A DNA stretch of 64,000 bases from Strigamia acuminata (taxonomy: Eukaryota; Arthropoda; Chilopoda; Geophilomorpha; Linotaeniidae), in contig OX442319.1 in the NCBI GenBank assembly GCA_949358305.1, positions 2,418,001 to 2,482,000 of the forward strand. Direction: 5' to 3'. The translations under genes and the position numbers were made by a program. Of the stretch, positions 11,606 to 21,267 are shown in pieces. Every line of letters starts with the position of its first letter. The stretch's first letter is position 1. The notes below the pieces were generated by a model that was not told where the DNA came from, made no database searches, and saw only the letters and a list, made by a program, of their open reading frames with translations.

Positions 11606-11870
11606 TTACTTGAGTTTTGTAAGATATATTTCCTTAATATCTTGTGGAATTATTAAATCGAGTCCTGACAATCGTCTGGTAAACGTTGAGATGTTGAGAA
11701 AGTTTAAATTTATTTTCGTCAAAATAACAAGCGGTAAATTCTCGCCATCTTACCACAGCACTCGCATCGTCTTCTTGGCAACGTATCAAACAGTCCAAAA
11801 ATCGAGTTTGGCGCCTTCTGTTGCATGAAGCGATGTGATTGGCCAACTGTGACATCAAAATACCGCGACT
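11606..11870 (-). other. Possible coding remnants, frame unclear
   Basis: Two overlapping frames are open. One gives SQLANHIASCNRRRQTRFLD... and the other LIIPQDIKEIYLTKLK before a TAA at about 11606. Neither phase joins cleanly to the ORF at 11313-11537 through a GT-AG intron. This may be one small gene with unresolved splicing, or chance. Confidence 0.2.
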
Positions 11871-12144
11871 TGGAAAACTGCGACTAACTTGTAAGTGTAT
11901 TTTCGGTTATTCTTTTTGGTTAACAAGGGGGAGCAGTGCCCCACCCGCCTTGACTCCTACAAACCTTACATTAATGGTTTTTAAATGAAAACATCGACAG
12001 TAACAATTTTCTTTGGATGACTTTGTCGCACTACATTGTTGTCGCGGTAAACTGTGTCGCCACAAGTATGCGCCCCTGTTATGATAATTTTCACATTTGT
12101 TAGCTTGGTCAACATTATTACTAAAATTAACAGCTTGTAATGAT

Positions 12145-12264
12145 GTGAACGACCATACCACGCTGAAAACACCGGTTCTCGTCCGATCCCCGAAGTTAAG
12201 CAGCATCGGGTCTGGTTAGTACTTGGATGGGTGACCGCCTGGGAATCCCAGATGTCGTTCTCTT
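12145..12264 (+). rRNA. 5S rRNA, unit 1
   Basis: The 120-nt large-subunit RNA gene has box A, an intermediate element and box C (GGATGGGTGACCGCCTGG) as internal Pol III promoter. Helix I pairs GAACGAC with GTCGTTC. Ends are placed by alignment to arthropod 5S (within 2 nt). The upstream spacer is partial and has TGTAATG instead of TGTACTG, marking the array edge. Confidence 0.93.
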
Positions 12265-12346
12265 CATTTTTATTTTTTTACTTTTTGCATTTTTAATTTT
12301 GTTTGCTGATCATTCAGTATAACTGAAATTATTAGCTCTTACTGAT

Positions 12347-12466
12347 GTGAACGACCATACCACGCTGAAAACACCGGTTCTCGTCCGATCCCCGAAGTTA
12401 AGCAGCATCGGGTCTGGTTAGTACTTGGATGGGTGACCGCCTGGGAATCCCAGATGTCGTTCTCTT
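12347..12466 (+). rRNA. 5S rRNA, unit 2
   Basis: Consensus gene; preceded by a spacer with AACTGAAATT, shared only with unit 5. Confidence 0.95.
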
Positions 12467-12548
12467 CATTTTCATTTTTTTACTTTTTGCATTTTTAATT
12501 TTGTTTGCTGATCATTCAGTATAACTAAAATTATTAGCTCTTACTGAT

Positions 12549-12668
12549 GTGAACGACCATACCACGCTGAAAACACCGGTTCTCGTCCGATCCCTGAAGT
12601 TAAGCAGCATCGGGTCTGGTTAGTACTTGGATGGGTGACCGCCTGGGAATCCCAGATGTCGTTCTCTT
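12549..12668 (+). rRNA. 5S rRNA, unit 3
   Basis: Carries C to T at gene position 47 (12595), shared only with unit 19. Confidence 0.95.
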
Positions 12669-12750
12669 CATTTTCATTTTTTTACTTTTTGCATTTTTAA
12701 TTTTGTTTGCTGATCATTCAGTATAACTAAAATTCACAGCTTGTACTGAT

Positions 12751-12870
12751 GTGAACGACCATACCACGCTGAAAACACCGGTTCTCGTCCGATCCCCGAA
12801 GTTAAGCAGCATCGGGTCTGGTTAGTACTTGGATGGGTGACCGCCTGGGAATCCCAGATGTCGTTCTCTT
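12751..12870 (+). rRNA. 5S rRNA, unit 4
   Basis: Consensus gene with a CACAGCTTGTAC-type upstream spacer. Confidence 0.95.
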
Positions 12871-12952
12871 CATTTTTATTTTTTTACTTTTTGCATTTTT
12901 AATTTTGTTTGCTGATCATTCAGTATAACTGAAATTATTAGCTCTTACTGAT

Positions 12953-13072
12953 GTGAACGACCATACCACGCTGAAAACACCGGTTCTCGTCCGATCCCCG
13001 AAGTTAAGCAGCATCGGGTCTGGTTAGTACTTGGATGGGTGACCGCCTGGGAATCCCAGATGTCGTTCTCTT
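12953..13072 (+). rRNA. 5S rRNA, unit 5
   Basis: Consensus gene; the upstream spacer has AACTGAAATT, as before unit 2. Confidence 0.95.
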
Positions 13073-13154
13073 CATTTTCATTTTTTTACTTTTTGCATTT
13101 TTAATTTTGTTTGCTGATCATTCAGTATAACTAAAATTATTAGCTCTTACTGAT

Positions 13155-13274
13155 GTGAACGACCATACCACGCTGAAAACACCGGTTCTCGTCCGATCCC
13201 CGAAGTTAAGCAGCATCGGGTCTGGTTAGTACTTGGATGGGTGACCGCCTGGGAATCCCAGATGTCGTTCTCTT
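13155..13274 (+). rRNA. 5S rRNA, unit 6
   Basis: Consensus gene. Confidence 0.95.
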
Positions 13275-13356
13275 CATTTTTATTTTTTTACTTTTTGCAT
13301 TTTTAATTTTGTTTGCTGATCATTCAGTATAACTAAAATTATTAGCTCTTACTGAT

Positions 13357-13476
13357 GTGAACGACCATACCACGCTGAAAACACCGGTTCTCGTCCGATC
13401 CCCGAAGTTAAGCAGCATCGGGTCTGGTTAGTACTTGGATGGGTGACCGCCTGGGAATCCCAGATGTCGTTCTCTT
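13357..13476 (+). rRNA. 5S rRNA, unit 7
   Basis: Consensus gene. Confidence 0.95.
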
Positions 13477-13558
13477 CATTTTCATTTTTTTACTTTTTGC
13501 ATTTTTAATTTTGTTTGCTGATCATTCAGTATAACTAAAATTATTAGCTCTTACTGAT

Positions 13559-13678
13559 GTGAACGACCATACCACGCTGAAAACACCGGTTCTCGTCCGA
13601 TCCCCGAAGTTAAGCAGCATCGGGTCTGGTTAGTACTTGGATGGGTGACCGCCTGGGAATCCCAGATGTCGTTCTCTT
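13559..13678 (+). rRNA. 5S rRNA, unit 8
   Basis: Consensus gene. Confidence 0.95.
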
Positions 13679-13760
13679 CATTTTTATTTTTTTACTTTTT
13701 GCATTTTTAATTTTGTTTGCTGATCATTCAGTATAACTAAAATTATTAGCTCTTACTGAT

Positions 13761-14310
13761 GTGAACGACCATACCACGCTGAAAACACCGGTTCTCGTCC
13801 GATCCCCGAAGTTAAGCAGCATCGGGTCTGGTTACCGTCTTCCCCCGAATATAACGTCATGACGTTGAGTTCGAATACAACGACACCTGACGTTGTATTC
13901 GAATACAACGTCATGACGTTGTATTCAATTTTTTTCTTGCAACTTCTGAAAAATCAGAAAGTATCATGTAATTTGGCAAAATAAATTTGATTGAAAATTT
14001 CAATTACAAAATTTGTATCCAATTCGTTTTAATTCGTATCAAATTCGTTTTTCCGGCATCGCGCCTGTAAAAAGCGTACCCCGCAACACTTCCCGGCATC
14101 GCACCCGTCAATGCACTCGAACATAACGTCATGACGTTGTATTCGAAGTGACGTTCTATTCGAACTGACGTTATATTCGAGAAAAGGCATAAACTTTCAA
14201 AAACGGCAATTTTCGAAAAAACTTGAATACAACGTCATGACGTTATATTCGGGGGAAGACGGTAGTACTTGGATGGGTGACCGCCTGGGAATCCCAGATG
14301 TCGTTCTCTT
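13761..14310 (+). pseudogene. 5S rRNA unit 9, split by an inserted element
   Basis: The gene is interrupted at positions 73-74 (TA at 13833-13834) by a 428-bp inverted-repeat element, and resumes at 14265 after a duplicated TA. The break lies between the intermediate element and box C, so internal-promoter spacing and the RNA are destroyed. Removing the element and one TA restores the exact 202-bp period. Confidence 0.97.
13835..14262. mobile_element. 428-bp MITE inside a 5S gene (pogo/Tigger-like ends)
   Basis: The termini are perfect inverted repeats of over 30 bp starting CCGTCTTCCCCCGAATATAA and continuing through CGTCATGACGTT, flanked by a TA duplication (13833-13834 and 14263-14264). 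The interior repeats palindromes built from AACGTCATGACGTT and TTGTATTCGAATACAA, and two CCGGCATCGC blocks. No ORF is present. TA duplication and CCGT ends suggest a nonautonomous Tc1/mariner-pogo relative. The surrounding repeats supply a clean empty site. Confidence 0.92.
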
Positions 14311-14392
14311 CATTTTCATTTTTTTACTTTTTGCATTTTTAATTTTGTTTGCTGATCATTCAGTATAACTAAAATTCACAGCTTGTACTGAT

Positions 14393-14512
14393 GTGAACGA
14401 CCATACCACGCTGAAAACACCGGTTCTCGTCCGATCCCCGAAGTTAAGCAGCATCGGGTCTGGTTAGTACTTGGATGGGTGACCGCCTGGGAATCCCAGA
14501 TGTCGTTCTCTT
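14393..14512 (+). rRNA. 5S rRNA, unit 10
   Basis: Consensus gene; the following spacer has the TTATGTTTTTAC variant. Confidence 0.95.
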
Positions 14513-14594
14513 CATTTTTATGTTTTTACTTTTTGCATTTTCAATTTTGTTTGCTGATCATTCAGTATAACTAAAATTCACAGCTTGTACTGAT

Positions 14595-14714
14595 GTGAAC
14601 GACCATACCACGCTGAAAACACCGGTTCTCGTCCGATCCCCGAAGTTAAGCAGCATCGTGTCTGGTTAGTACTTGGATGGGTGACCGCCTGGGAATCCCA
14701 GATGTCGTTTTCTT
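14595..14714 (+). rRNA. 5S rRNA, unit 11
   Basis: Most divergent full-length gene: G to T at position 65 (14659) and C to T at position 116 (14710), the latter weakening helix I. Confidence 0.93.
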
Positions 14715-14796
14715 CATTTTCATTTTTTTACTTTTTGCATTTTTAATTTTGTTTGCTGATCATTCAGTATAACTAAAATTATTAGCTCTTACTGAT

Positions 14797-14916
14797 GTGA
14801 ACGACCATACCACGCTGAAAACACCGGTTCTCGTCCGATCCCCGAAGTTAAGCAGCATCGGGTCTGGTTAGTACTTGGATGGGTGACCGCCTGGGAATCC
14901 CAGATGTCGTTCTCTT
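14797..14916 (+). rRNA. 5S rRNA, unit 12
   Basis: Consensus gene; the following spacer has the TTATGTTATTAC variant, shared with unit 20. Confidence 0.95.
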
Positions 14917-14998
14917 CATTTTTATGTTATTACTTTTTGCATTTTCAATTTTGTTTGCTGATCATTCAGTATAACTAAAATTCACAGCTTGTACTGAT

Positions 14999-15118
14999 GT
15001 GAACGACCATACCACGCTGAAAACACCGGTTCTCGTCCGATCCCCGAAGTTAAGCAGCATCGGGTCTGGTTAGTACTTGGATGGGTGACCGCCTGGGAAT
15101 CCCAGATGTCGTTCTCTT
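14999..15118 (+). rRNA. 5S rRNA, unit 13
   Basis: Consensus gene. Confidence 0.95.
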
Positions 15119-15200
15119 CATTTTTATTTTTTTACTTTTTGCATTTTTAATTTTGTTTGCTGATCATTCAGTATAACTAAAATTATTAGCTCTTACTGAT

Positions 15201-15320
15201 GTGAACGACCATACCACGCTGAAAACACCGGTTCTCGTCCGATCCCCGAAGTTAAGCAGCATCGGGTCTGGTTAGTACTTGGATGGGTGACCGCCTGGGA
15301 ATCCCAGATGTCGTTCTCTT
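15201..15320 (+). rRNA. 5S rRNA, unit 14
   Basis: Consensus gene. Confidence 0.95.
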
Positions 15321-15402
15321 CATTTTTATTTTTTTACTTTTTGCATTTTTAATTTTGTTTGCTGATCATTCAGTATAACTAAAATTATTAGCTCTTACTG
15401 AT

Positions 15403-15522
15403 GTGAACGACCATACCACGCTGAAAACACCGGTTCTCGTCCGATCCCCGAAGTTAAGCAGCATCGGGTCTGGTTAGTACTTGGATGGGTGACCGCCTGG
15501 GAATCCCAGATGTCGTTCTCTT
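15403..15522 (+). rRNA. 5S rRNA, unit 15
   Basis: Consensus gene. Confidence 0.95.
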
Positions 15523-15604
15523 CATTTTCATTTTTTTACTTTTTGCATTTTTAATTTTGTTTGCTGATCATTCAGTATAACTAAAATTATTAGCTCTTAC
15601 TGAT

Positions 15605-15724
15605 GTGAACGACCATACCACGCTGAAAACACCGGTTCTCGTCCGATCCCCGAAGTTAAGCAGCATCGGGTCTGGTTAGTACTTGGATGGGTGACCGCCT
15701 GGGAATCCCAGATGTCGTTCTCTT
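15605..15724 (+). rRNA. 5S rRNA, unit 16
   Basis: Consensus gene. Confidence 0.95.
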
Positions 15725-15806
15725 CATTTTTATTTTTTTACTTTTTGCATTTTTAATTTTGTTTGCTGATCATTCAGTATAACTAAAATTATTAGCTCTT
15801 ACTGAT

Positions 15807-15926
15807 GTGAACGACCATACCACGCTGAAAACACCGGTTCTCGTCCGATCCCCGAAGTTAAGCAGCATCGGGTCTGGTTAGTACTTGGATGGGTGACCGC
15901 CTGGGAATCCCAGATGTCGTTCTCTT
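15807..15926 (+). rRNA. 5S rRNA, unit 17
   Basis: Consensus gene. Confidence 0.95.
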
Positions 15927-16008
15927 CATTTTTATTTTTTTACTTTTTGCATTTTTAATTTTGTTTGCTGATCATTCAGTATAACTAAAATTATTAGCTC
16001 TTACTGAT

Positions 16009-16128
16009 GTGAACGACCATACCACGCTGAAAACACCGGTTCTCGTCCGATCCCCGAAGTTAAGCAGCATCGGGTCTGGTTAGTACTTGGATGGGTGACC
16101 GCCTGGGAATCCCAGATGTCGTTCTCTT
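16009..16128 (+). rRNA. 5S rRNA, unit 18
   Basis: Consensus gene. Confidence 0.95.
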
Positions 16129-16210
16129 CATTTTCATTTTTTTACTTTTTGCATTTTTAATTTTGTTTGCTGATCATTCAGTATAACTAAAATTATTAGC
16201 TCTTACTGAT

Positions 16211-16330
16211 GTGAACGACCATACCACGCTGAAAACACCGGTTCTCGTCCGATCCCTGAAGTTAAGCAGCATCGGGTCTGGTTAGTACTTGGATGGGTGA
16301 CCGCCTGGGAATCCCAGATGTCGTTCTCTT
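16211..16330 (+). rRNA. 5S rRNA, unit 19
   Basis: C to T at position 47, as in unit 3, and followed by the same spacer type as unit 3. Confidence 0.95.
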
Positions 16331-16412
16331 CATTTTCATTTTTTTACTTTTTGCATTTTTAATTTTGTTTGCTGATCATTCAGTATAACTAAAATTCACA
16401 GCTTGTACTGAT

Positions 16413-16532
16413 GTGAACGACCATACCACGCTGAAAACACCGGTTCTCGTCCGATCCCCGAAGTTAAGCAGCATCGGGTCTGGTTAGTACTTGGATGGGT
16501 GACCGCCTGGGAATCCCAGATGTCGTTCTCTT
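16413..16532 (+). rRNA. 5S rRNA, unit 20
   Basis: Consensus gene; followed by the TTATGTTATTAC spacer. Confidence 0.95.
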
Positions 16533-16614
16533 CATTTTTATGTTATTACTTTTTGCATTTTCAATTTTGTTTGCTGATCATTCAGTATAACTAAAATTAT
16601 TAGCTCTTACTGAT

Positions 16615-16734
16615 GTGAACGACCATACCACGCTGAAAACACCGGTTCTCGTCCGATCCCCGAAGTTAAGCAGCATCGGGTCTGGTTAGTACTTGGATGG
16701 GTGACCGCCTGGGAATCCCAGATGTCGTTCTCTT
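16615..16734 (+). rRNA. 5S rRNA, unit 21
   Basis: Consensus gene; its downstream spacer is interrupted at 16791 by the LTR retrotransposon. Confidence 0.95.
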
Positions 16735-16790
16735 CATTTTCATTTTTTTACTTTTTGCATTTTTAATTTTGTTTGCTGATCATTCAGTAT

Positions 16791-16914
16791 TGTAACATGT
16801 TGTTGTACGGTGCTGCCACAAGTGGTGGCGTCGCTAACTAATAAAACAATAGGGCTATGTTTAGCCTGACTCTCGACATAACGACACGGACATTATTTAT
16901 CTCGTTATGTTACA
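16791..16914 (+). repeat. 5' LTR of the 5S-array gypsy element
   Basis: Starts TGTAACATG and ends ATGTTACA, forming an inverted terminal pair. It contains AATAAAAC, a likely polyadenylation signal. Identical to 21113-21236. Confidence 0.97.
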
Positions 16915-16932
16915 TGGTGTCAGAAGTGATTT
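16915..16932 (+). other. Putative primer-binding site
   Basis: TGGTGTCAGAAGTGATTT follows the 5' LTR directly. Its complement would end in a tRNA CCA 3' terminus (...GACACCA). The tRNA species is not identified. Confidence 0.7.
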
Positions 16933-16987
16933 GGGTCGATTGGTGAGTGGAAAACTATAAAACATCACCAAGAAAAACATCAAAAAT

Positions 16988-19900
16988 ATGGCGGATGACC
17001 AAGTTCGGCCGCTGGCGGGATTAAGGCAACCAAAACCACTAGTGATCACCAGCGATGGCATGGCGACCGCGTGGAGTGACTGGATTTATGCATTCGAGTG
17101 GTATGCAAAAGTTGCAAATCTCGCTGGACAGTCAGCTGAAATGCGTGTGGCCGCATTAATAACCTGCATTGGGACTGAGGCAAGAAGAATTTATCAAACT
17201 TTTGGGCTAACTGATGCAGAAGAAAAGGATTTTGATGTTGTGAAAAATAAGTTCAAGGCACATTTTGCACCAACTGAGAGTGAGACATTTTGCAGATACG
17301 AGTTTAACAAAGTTGCTCAAAAGGATGGACAGGCATTTGATGATTTTGTAACTGATGCCAGGACCAAAATGAAAAAATGTGCATATACAGGCCTCGAGGA
17401 TGGAATATTACGTGATAAAATAGTATTTGGAATCCACAGTGAGGTAATTCGACAAAGATTGTTAGAAGAAGCAAATTTAACCCTTGAGAAGGCCATCCAG
17501 ATAGTAAGGGCGGCAGAAAGCGCTGAGAAACAGATAAAAACAATGAAAGGGTCGGATGAAGCAAAAATAGACTTTATTAAACCAAATAAACGACCGCCGC
17601 AGTTTCAAAAATCGTCCACAGGTGGCGCCAAAACCTGCAATCGATGCAACAGAGGGCATGAGTATGGAAAATGCCCAGCGTTTAACCAGAAATGTAATAA
17701 ATGTCACAAGAAGGGCCATTTTGCGGTAGCATGTCGCATGAAACAGGCAGAAAAGGCAAAACCACCGAAAAAGGAAGCCACGAAACAGGGAGTGGACGCA
17801 ATAGCAGCCGAGACAGAAGACGAGGATGAAGATGACGAATTGTACGGGACCATGGTGGTGCGCAGAATTATCACTGACAGCATTGATGACAATGAGGACT
17901 GGTATGAGCGAGTTAAGCTAAATAACAAATTGCAACTGGACATAAAATTGGATTCCGGGGCAAGATGCAACGTCATATCAGCAGCTGTTGTACGGAAGCT
18001 TGGATTGCAAGTAGATACATCGCGCACAAAGCAGTTGAAGTCATTCACGGGACATTACATGGCCGTACTGGGTGAAGTTGTCATTAATTGTAAAGTTAAG
18101 GAAATGCGGGCACGAGTGGCGTTTCAAGTTGTCAATGAAAAAGTGTCAGCAATTTTCGGTAAAAACACGTGCAGCAAATTGAATTTAATTACACGTGTGG
18201 ACACGATAAATCCGGAGCCGGAGTTAACGGATGCGGAAATTAAAAAGCAAGTGTTCGAAGGACTAGGATGCGCAAAGGACTTTGTTTATGATGTGGATAT
18301 AGATGAGACAGCGCAGTTCACAATACATCCACCGCGCAAAATTCCGCATACATTAAAGGATCGAGTCAAAGCAGAGTTGGATCGCATGGTGAAAATGGAA
18401 GTTATTGAGCCAGTGACGGAACCAACACCAGCGGTGAGTCCGTTAGTCATTGTACAACGCGGAAAGAAAATTCGGCTGTGCATCGACCTGACGGATGTCA
18501 ACAAGCACGTGAAAAGACGGCATTATCCGCTAAAGACATTTGAAAACATTAAGGCTCGAGTCAAGAATGCGAAATATTTTGCGAAACTGGATTTAAAGCA
18601 CGGGTATTGGCAATCCAAGGTTACTAAGCGGACGGCGAATTATTTGACAGTGAATACGCCGTGGGGGCGATACCGATGTCTTCGATTACCGTTCGGATTA
18701 ATTTCCGCACCTGAAGTATTCCAGCAGATGATGGAAGAAATACTAGAAGGGATTTCAAACACGGATGTATCAATCGATGATGTACTTTTGTTTGCGGAAA
18801 CGTTGGCCGAATTAAGGAGTTTGGTCAATAAAGTACTGCGACGGATTTATGAAAAAGGGTTGCGGTTGAACAAAGAAAAATGCGTGTTGGAGGCAACAGA
18901 AATAAAATTTTTGGGCCATATCTTGACGCAAGACGGCATTAAACCGGATCCCGAAAAAGTCGAGGCGATCGACAGGCTTAAATCTCCATCGTGCAAGGAC
19001 GAGTTGAGAAGATTTTTAGGGATGACGGTGTACTTGGCGCAATTTTTGCCGAATTATTCGGTGTTGACGGAACCATTGCGCAAGTTGTTGCCGAAAGCGG
19101 TTGCTTGGGAATGGTCGCACGATCAGGAGTCGGCAGTTATGCAGATAAAAGCGGCATTGAAGACCAGACCGGTATTAGCATATTATGATGTCAACAAGGA
19201 CGTCGTTCTTTCCGTTGATGCCAGTTCTCATGCGGTGGGGGCGGCATTGTTTCAAGATGGGAAACCTGTATGCTATGCGACGCAGGCATTGACGTCGTGT
19301 CAACAGAGATACCCACAAATAGAGAAGGAAGCGTATGCTATTCGGTTTGGGTGTTTCAAATTCCATGATTACATCTATGGGAAGAAGTTGATTGTCGAGA
19401 CGGATCATAAGCCGCTGGAAGCCATTGCTAAGAAGACCATAGACCGAGCTCCGGCGCGTTTGCAGAGAATTTTCTTTGATTTGTTACCTTACGGGCCAGA
19501 AATAATTTACAAAAAAGGGACGGACATTCCGGTGGCGGATGCACTCAGCCGAGATTGTCTGCCAGTCAAGCCTGATGAAGATCCCGAAGAGTTGCAGGTG
19601 CACATTGTGTTGCCAATGACGGGAGAGGCAATGGAAAAATTGCAACAAGCAATTAAGGAGGATTTTGAGAGTCAGCAATTGATCGAAATTGTTTTGAAGG
19701 GCTGGCCGGCAAGCAAAGAGGAGGCGCCAGTGGCAGTCAAGCCATTTTGGAATTTCCGAGATGAAATCGCAGTATATAATGGAATATTGTTCAAGAATAG
19801 CAGACCAATAATTCCTAGAGAGCTGCGACCACACTATTTGAAGTATATTCATTTGGGGCATCTGGGTATACAGTCGTCAATTCGCCGAGCCCGAGAAGCA

Positions 19901-20959
19901 GTATTTTGGTTGGGTATGAGCACGGAAATTGAAGAATTTGTGCAAAAATGCAGTGTATGCCAAAGCACACAACGCGATAATGATCAAGAACCAATCATGA
20001 ATAAGCCGGTCCCGGAATTGCCGTGGGAAAGAGTGGCAACGGATCTTTTTGAAATAAAAGGACAAGACTATTTAGTAGTCACGGACAGTTATTCAGGTTT
20101 TTCGGAGGTGACGGAATTAAATACGACAGTGTCTAGCGAAATAATAGACAAGATGAAACGCTGGTTCGGGGTTCATGGGATTCCAGAAGTGGTTGAAAGC
20201 GACAATGGTCCTCAATACTCGTCGCGTGAGTTTGCACAATTCGCCAAAGAGTGGGGATTTCTACATCAAACGTCGTCGCCGCGGTTCCCAAGGGCCAATG
20301 GATTAGCAGAAAGGGCGGTTCAAAGCGTAAAGAATATAATTCGGAAATGCAATAAAGACGGAACAGATTTGCAATTGGCATTTCTGAATTGGAGAAACAC
20401 TCCAAGAAGCGCGAGTTTGGGTTCTCCGGCACAACGGTTGTTCAGCAGAAGAACGCGATCCCATTTGACCGGTGGCCGACAATTATTGCAACCAAAAGTG
20501 GAGAAGGACGTACCGGCGGCGTTGCAGGATGAGCGGCAGCGACAGAAACTGTATGCGGATCGCACAGCGAAGCCAGCTGTCCCGGTTGAGCCAAACATGG
20601 AGGTCAGAGTGCGAACCAATCATCGGCATTGGGAAGGAGAAAGAATAAAAGAAGGTGCTGAGGGACCGAGATCGTTCAAGGTGGAGTTTCCTGATGGACG
20701 AGTGATGAGGCGGAACACGTCGCATCTCAAGCAGACGAAGGCGAAGTTACCTGTCGTATCGCAGAGCAGTCGTCCACGGTCCAGGCCTAACCTGGAGGCC
20801 CATCAATCAGAGGCGGTTCCAGTTCCACCAGGCGTTCCTGTGGCGGCCGGGCCATCTTCGCAGCCGACGGCACAATCATCACCGATCGTGAGCGAACCAG
20901 GAGTGACGATGACCCGCAGTGGACGGATCAGCCGACCACCGAACAAATTGGACTTATAA
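16988..20959 (+). CDS. Ty3/gypsy Gag-Pol polyprotein, 1323 aa, single ORF
   Basis: One uninterrupted frame encodes Gag and Pol without a shift. Gag covers about residues 1-240 and ends with two zinc knuckles (CNRCNRGHEYGKC and CNKCHKKGHFAVAC). The protease has LDSGARCNVIS (about 325). Reverse transcriptase spans about 460-640, with LDLKHGYWQ and LPFGLISAPEVFQ; its catalytic box reads VSIDDVLLF, so the usual aromatic Tyr before I-D-D is Ser. RNase H follows (VDASSHAVGAALF, TDHKPL). Integrase has an HHCC finger (H..H, CSVCQ) and D-D-E residues in ATDLF, ESDNGPQYSS and NGLAERAVQ. The C-terminus is basic and Pro/Ser-rich. Its closest style is the Mag-like group; no chromodomain is evident. A leader of about 70 bp precedes the ATG. 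Confidence 0.96.
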   Translation: MADDQVRPLAGLRQPKPLVITSDGMATAWSDWIYAFEWYAKVANLAGQSAEMRVAALITCIGTEARRIYQTFGLTDAEEKDFDVVKNKFKAHFAPTESETFCRYEFNKVAQKDGQAFDDFVTDARTKMKKCAYTGLEDGILRDKIVFGIHSEVIRQRLLEEANLTLEKAIQIVRAAESAEKQIKTMKGSDEAKIDFIKPNKRPPQFQKSSTGGAKTCNRCNRGHEYGKCPAFNQKCNKCHKKGHFAVACRMKQAEKAKPPKKEATKQGVDAIAAETEDEDEDDELYGTMVVRRIITDSIDDNEDWYERVKLNNKLQLDIKLDSGARCNVISAAVVRKLGLQVDTSRTKQLKSFTGHYMAVLGEVVINCKVKEMRARVAFQVVNEKVSAIFGKNTCSKLNLITRVDTINPEPELTDAEIKKQVFEGLGCAKDFVYDVDIDETAQFTIHPPRKIPHTLKDRVKAELDRMVKMEVIEPVTEPTPAVSPLVIVQRGKKIRLCIDLTDVNKHVKRRHYPLKTFENIKARVKNAKYFAKLDLKHGYWQSKVTKRTANYLTVNTPWGRYRCLRLPFGLISAPEVFQQMMEEILEGISNTDVSIDDVLLFAETLAELRSLVNKVLRRIYEKGLRLNKEKCVLEATEIKFLGHILTQDGIKPDPEKVEAIDRLKSPSCKDELRRFLGMTVYLAQFLPNYSVLTEPLRKLLPKAVAWEWSHDQESAVMQIKAALKTRPVLAYYDVNKDVVLSVDASSHAVGAALFQDGKPVCYATQALTSCQQRYPQIEKEAYAIRFGCFKFHDYIYGKKLIVETDHKPLEAIAKKTIDRAPARLQRIFFDLLPYGPEIIYKKGTDIPVADALSRDCLPVKPDEDPEELQVHIVLPMTGEAMEKLQQAIKEDFESQQLIEIVLKGWPASKEEAPVAVKPFWNFRDEIAVYNGILFKNSRPIIPRELRPHYLKYIHLGHLGIQSSIRRAREAVFWLGMSTEIEEFVQKCSVCQSTQRDNDQEPIMNKPVPELPWERVATDLFEIKGQDYLVVTDSYSGFSEVTELNTTVSSEIIDKMKRWFGVHGIPEVVESDNGPQYSSREFAQFAKEWGFLHQTSSPRFPRANGLAERAVQSVKNIIRKCNKDGTDLQLAFLNWRNTPRSASLGSPAQRLFSRRTRSHLTGGRQLLQPKVEKDVPAALQDERQRQKLYADRTAKPAVPVEPNMEVRVRTNHRHWEGERIKEGAEGPRSFKVEFPDGRVMRRNTSHLKQTKAKLPVVSQSSRPRSRPNLEAHQSEAVPVPPGVPVAAGPSSQPTAQSSPIVSEPGVTMTRSGRISRPPNKLDL

Positions 20960-21095
20960 TTATCATACTAATACTCGTATTTCAAGTTGTGTTTGTTTGT
21001 TTTTAGTAAGTTAAATAACTCATTGCTAGTCATATCTAATCTGATTTTGTTTTGTGATCTCTCATATTTATTGTTAAGTATTTACTCATTTGCTT

Positions 21096-21112
21096 TAAAA
21101 AAAAAAGGGAGA
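21096..21112 (+). other. Polypurine tract
   Basis: A run of A followed by GGGAGA lies just before the 3' LTR and would prime plus-strand DNA synthesis. Confidence 0.85.
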
Positions 21113-21236
21113 TGTAACATGTTGTTGTACGGTGCTGCCACAAGTGGTGGCGTCGCTAACTAATAAAACAATAGGGCTATGTTTAGCCTGACTCTCGACA
21201 TAACGACACGGACATTATTTATCTCGTTATGTTACA
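21113..21236 (+). repeat. 3' LTR of the 5S-array gypsy element
   Basis: Base-for-base identical to the 5' LTR over 124 bp; followed by the second AGTAT. Confidence 0.97.
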
Positions 21237-21267
21237 AGTATAACTAAAATTATTAGCTCTTACTGAT

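Larger units (their letters stand above)
16791..21236 (+). mobile_element. Complete Ty3/gypsy LTR retrotransposon, 4446 bp
   Basis: Two identical 124-bp LTRs flank a leader, one gag-pol ORF and a polypurine tract. A 5-bp target duplication AGTAT lies at 16786-16790 and 21237-21241. The element sits in a 5S spacer, 26-31 bp upstream of the next 5S gene, in the same orientation as the rRNA genes. Identical LTRs and an open ORF indicate a recent insertion. Domain order PR-RT-RH-IN places it in Ty3/gypsy. There is no envelope ORF. Confidence 0.97.

Noticed and set aside
17304-20725. Minus-strand ORFs across the first gypsy element
   Set aside because: They are shadows of the 1323-aa gag-pol frame and have no family features.
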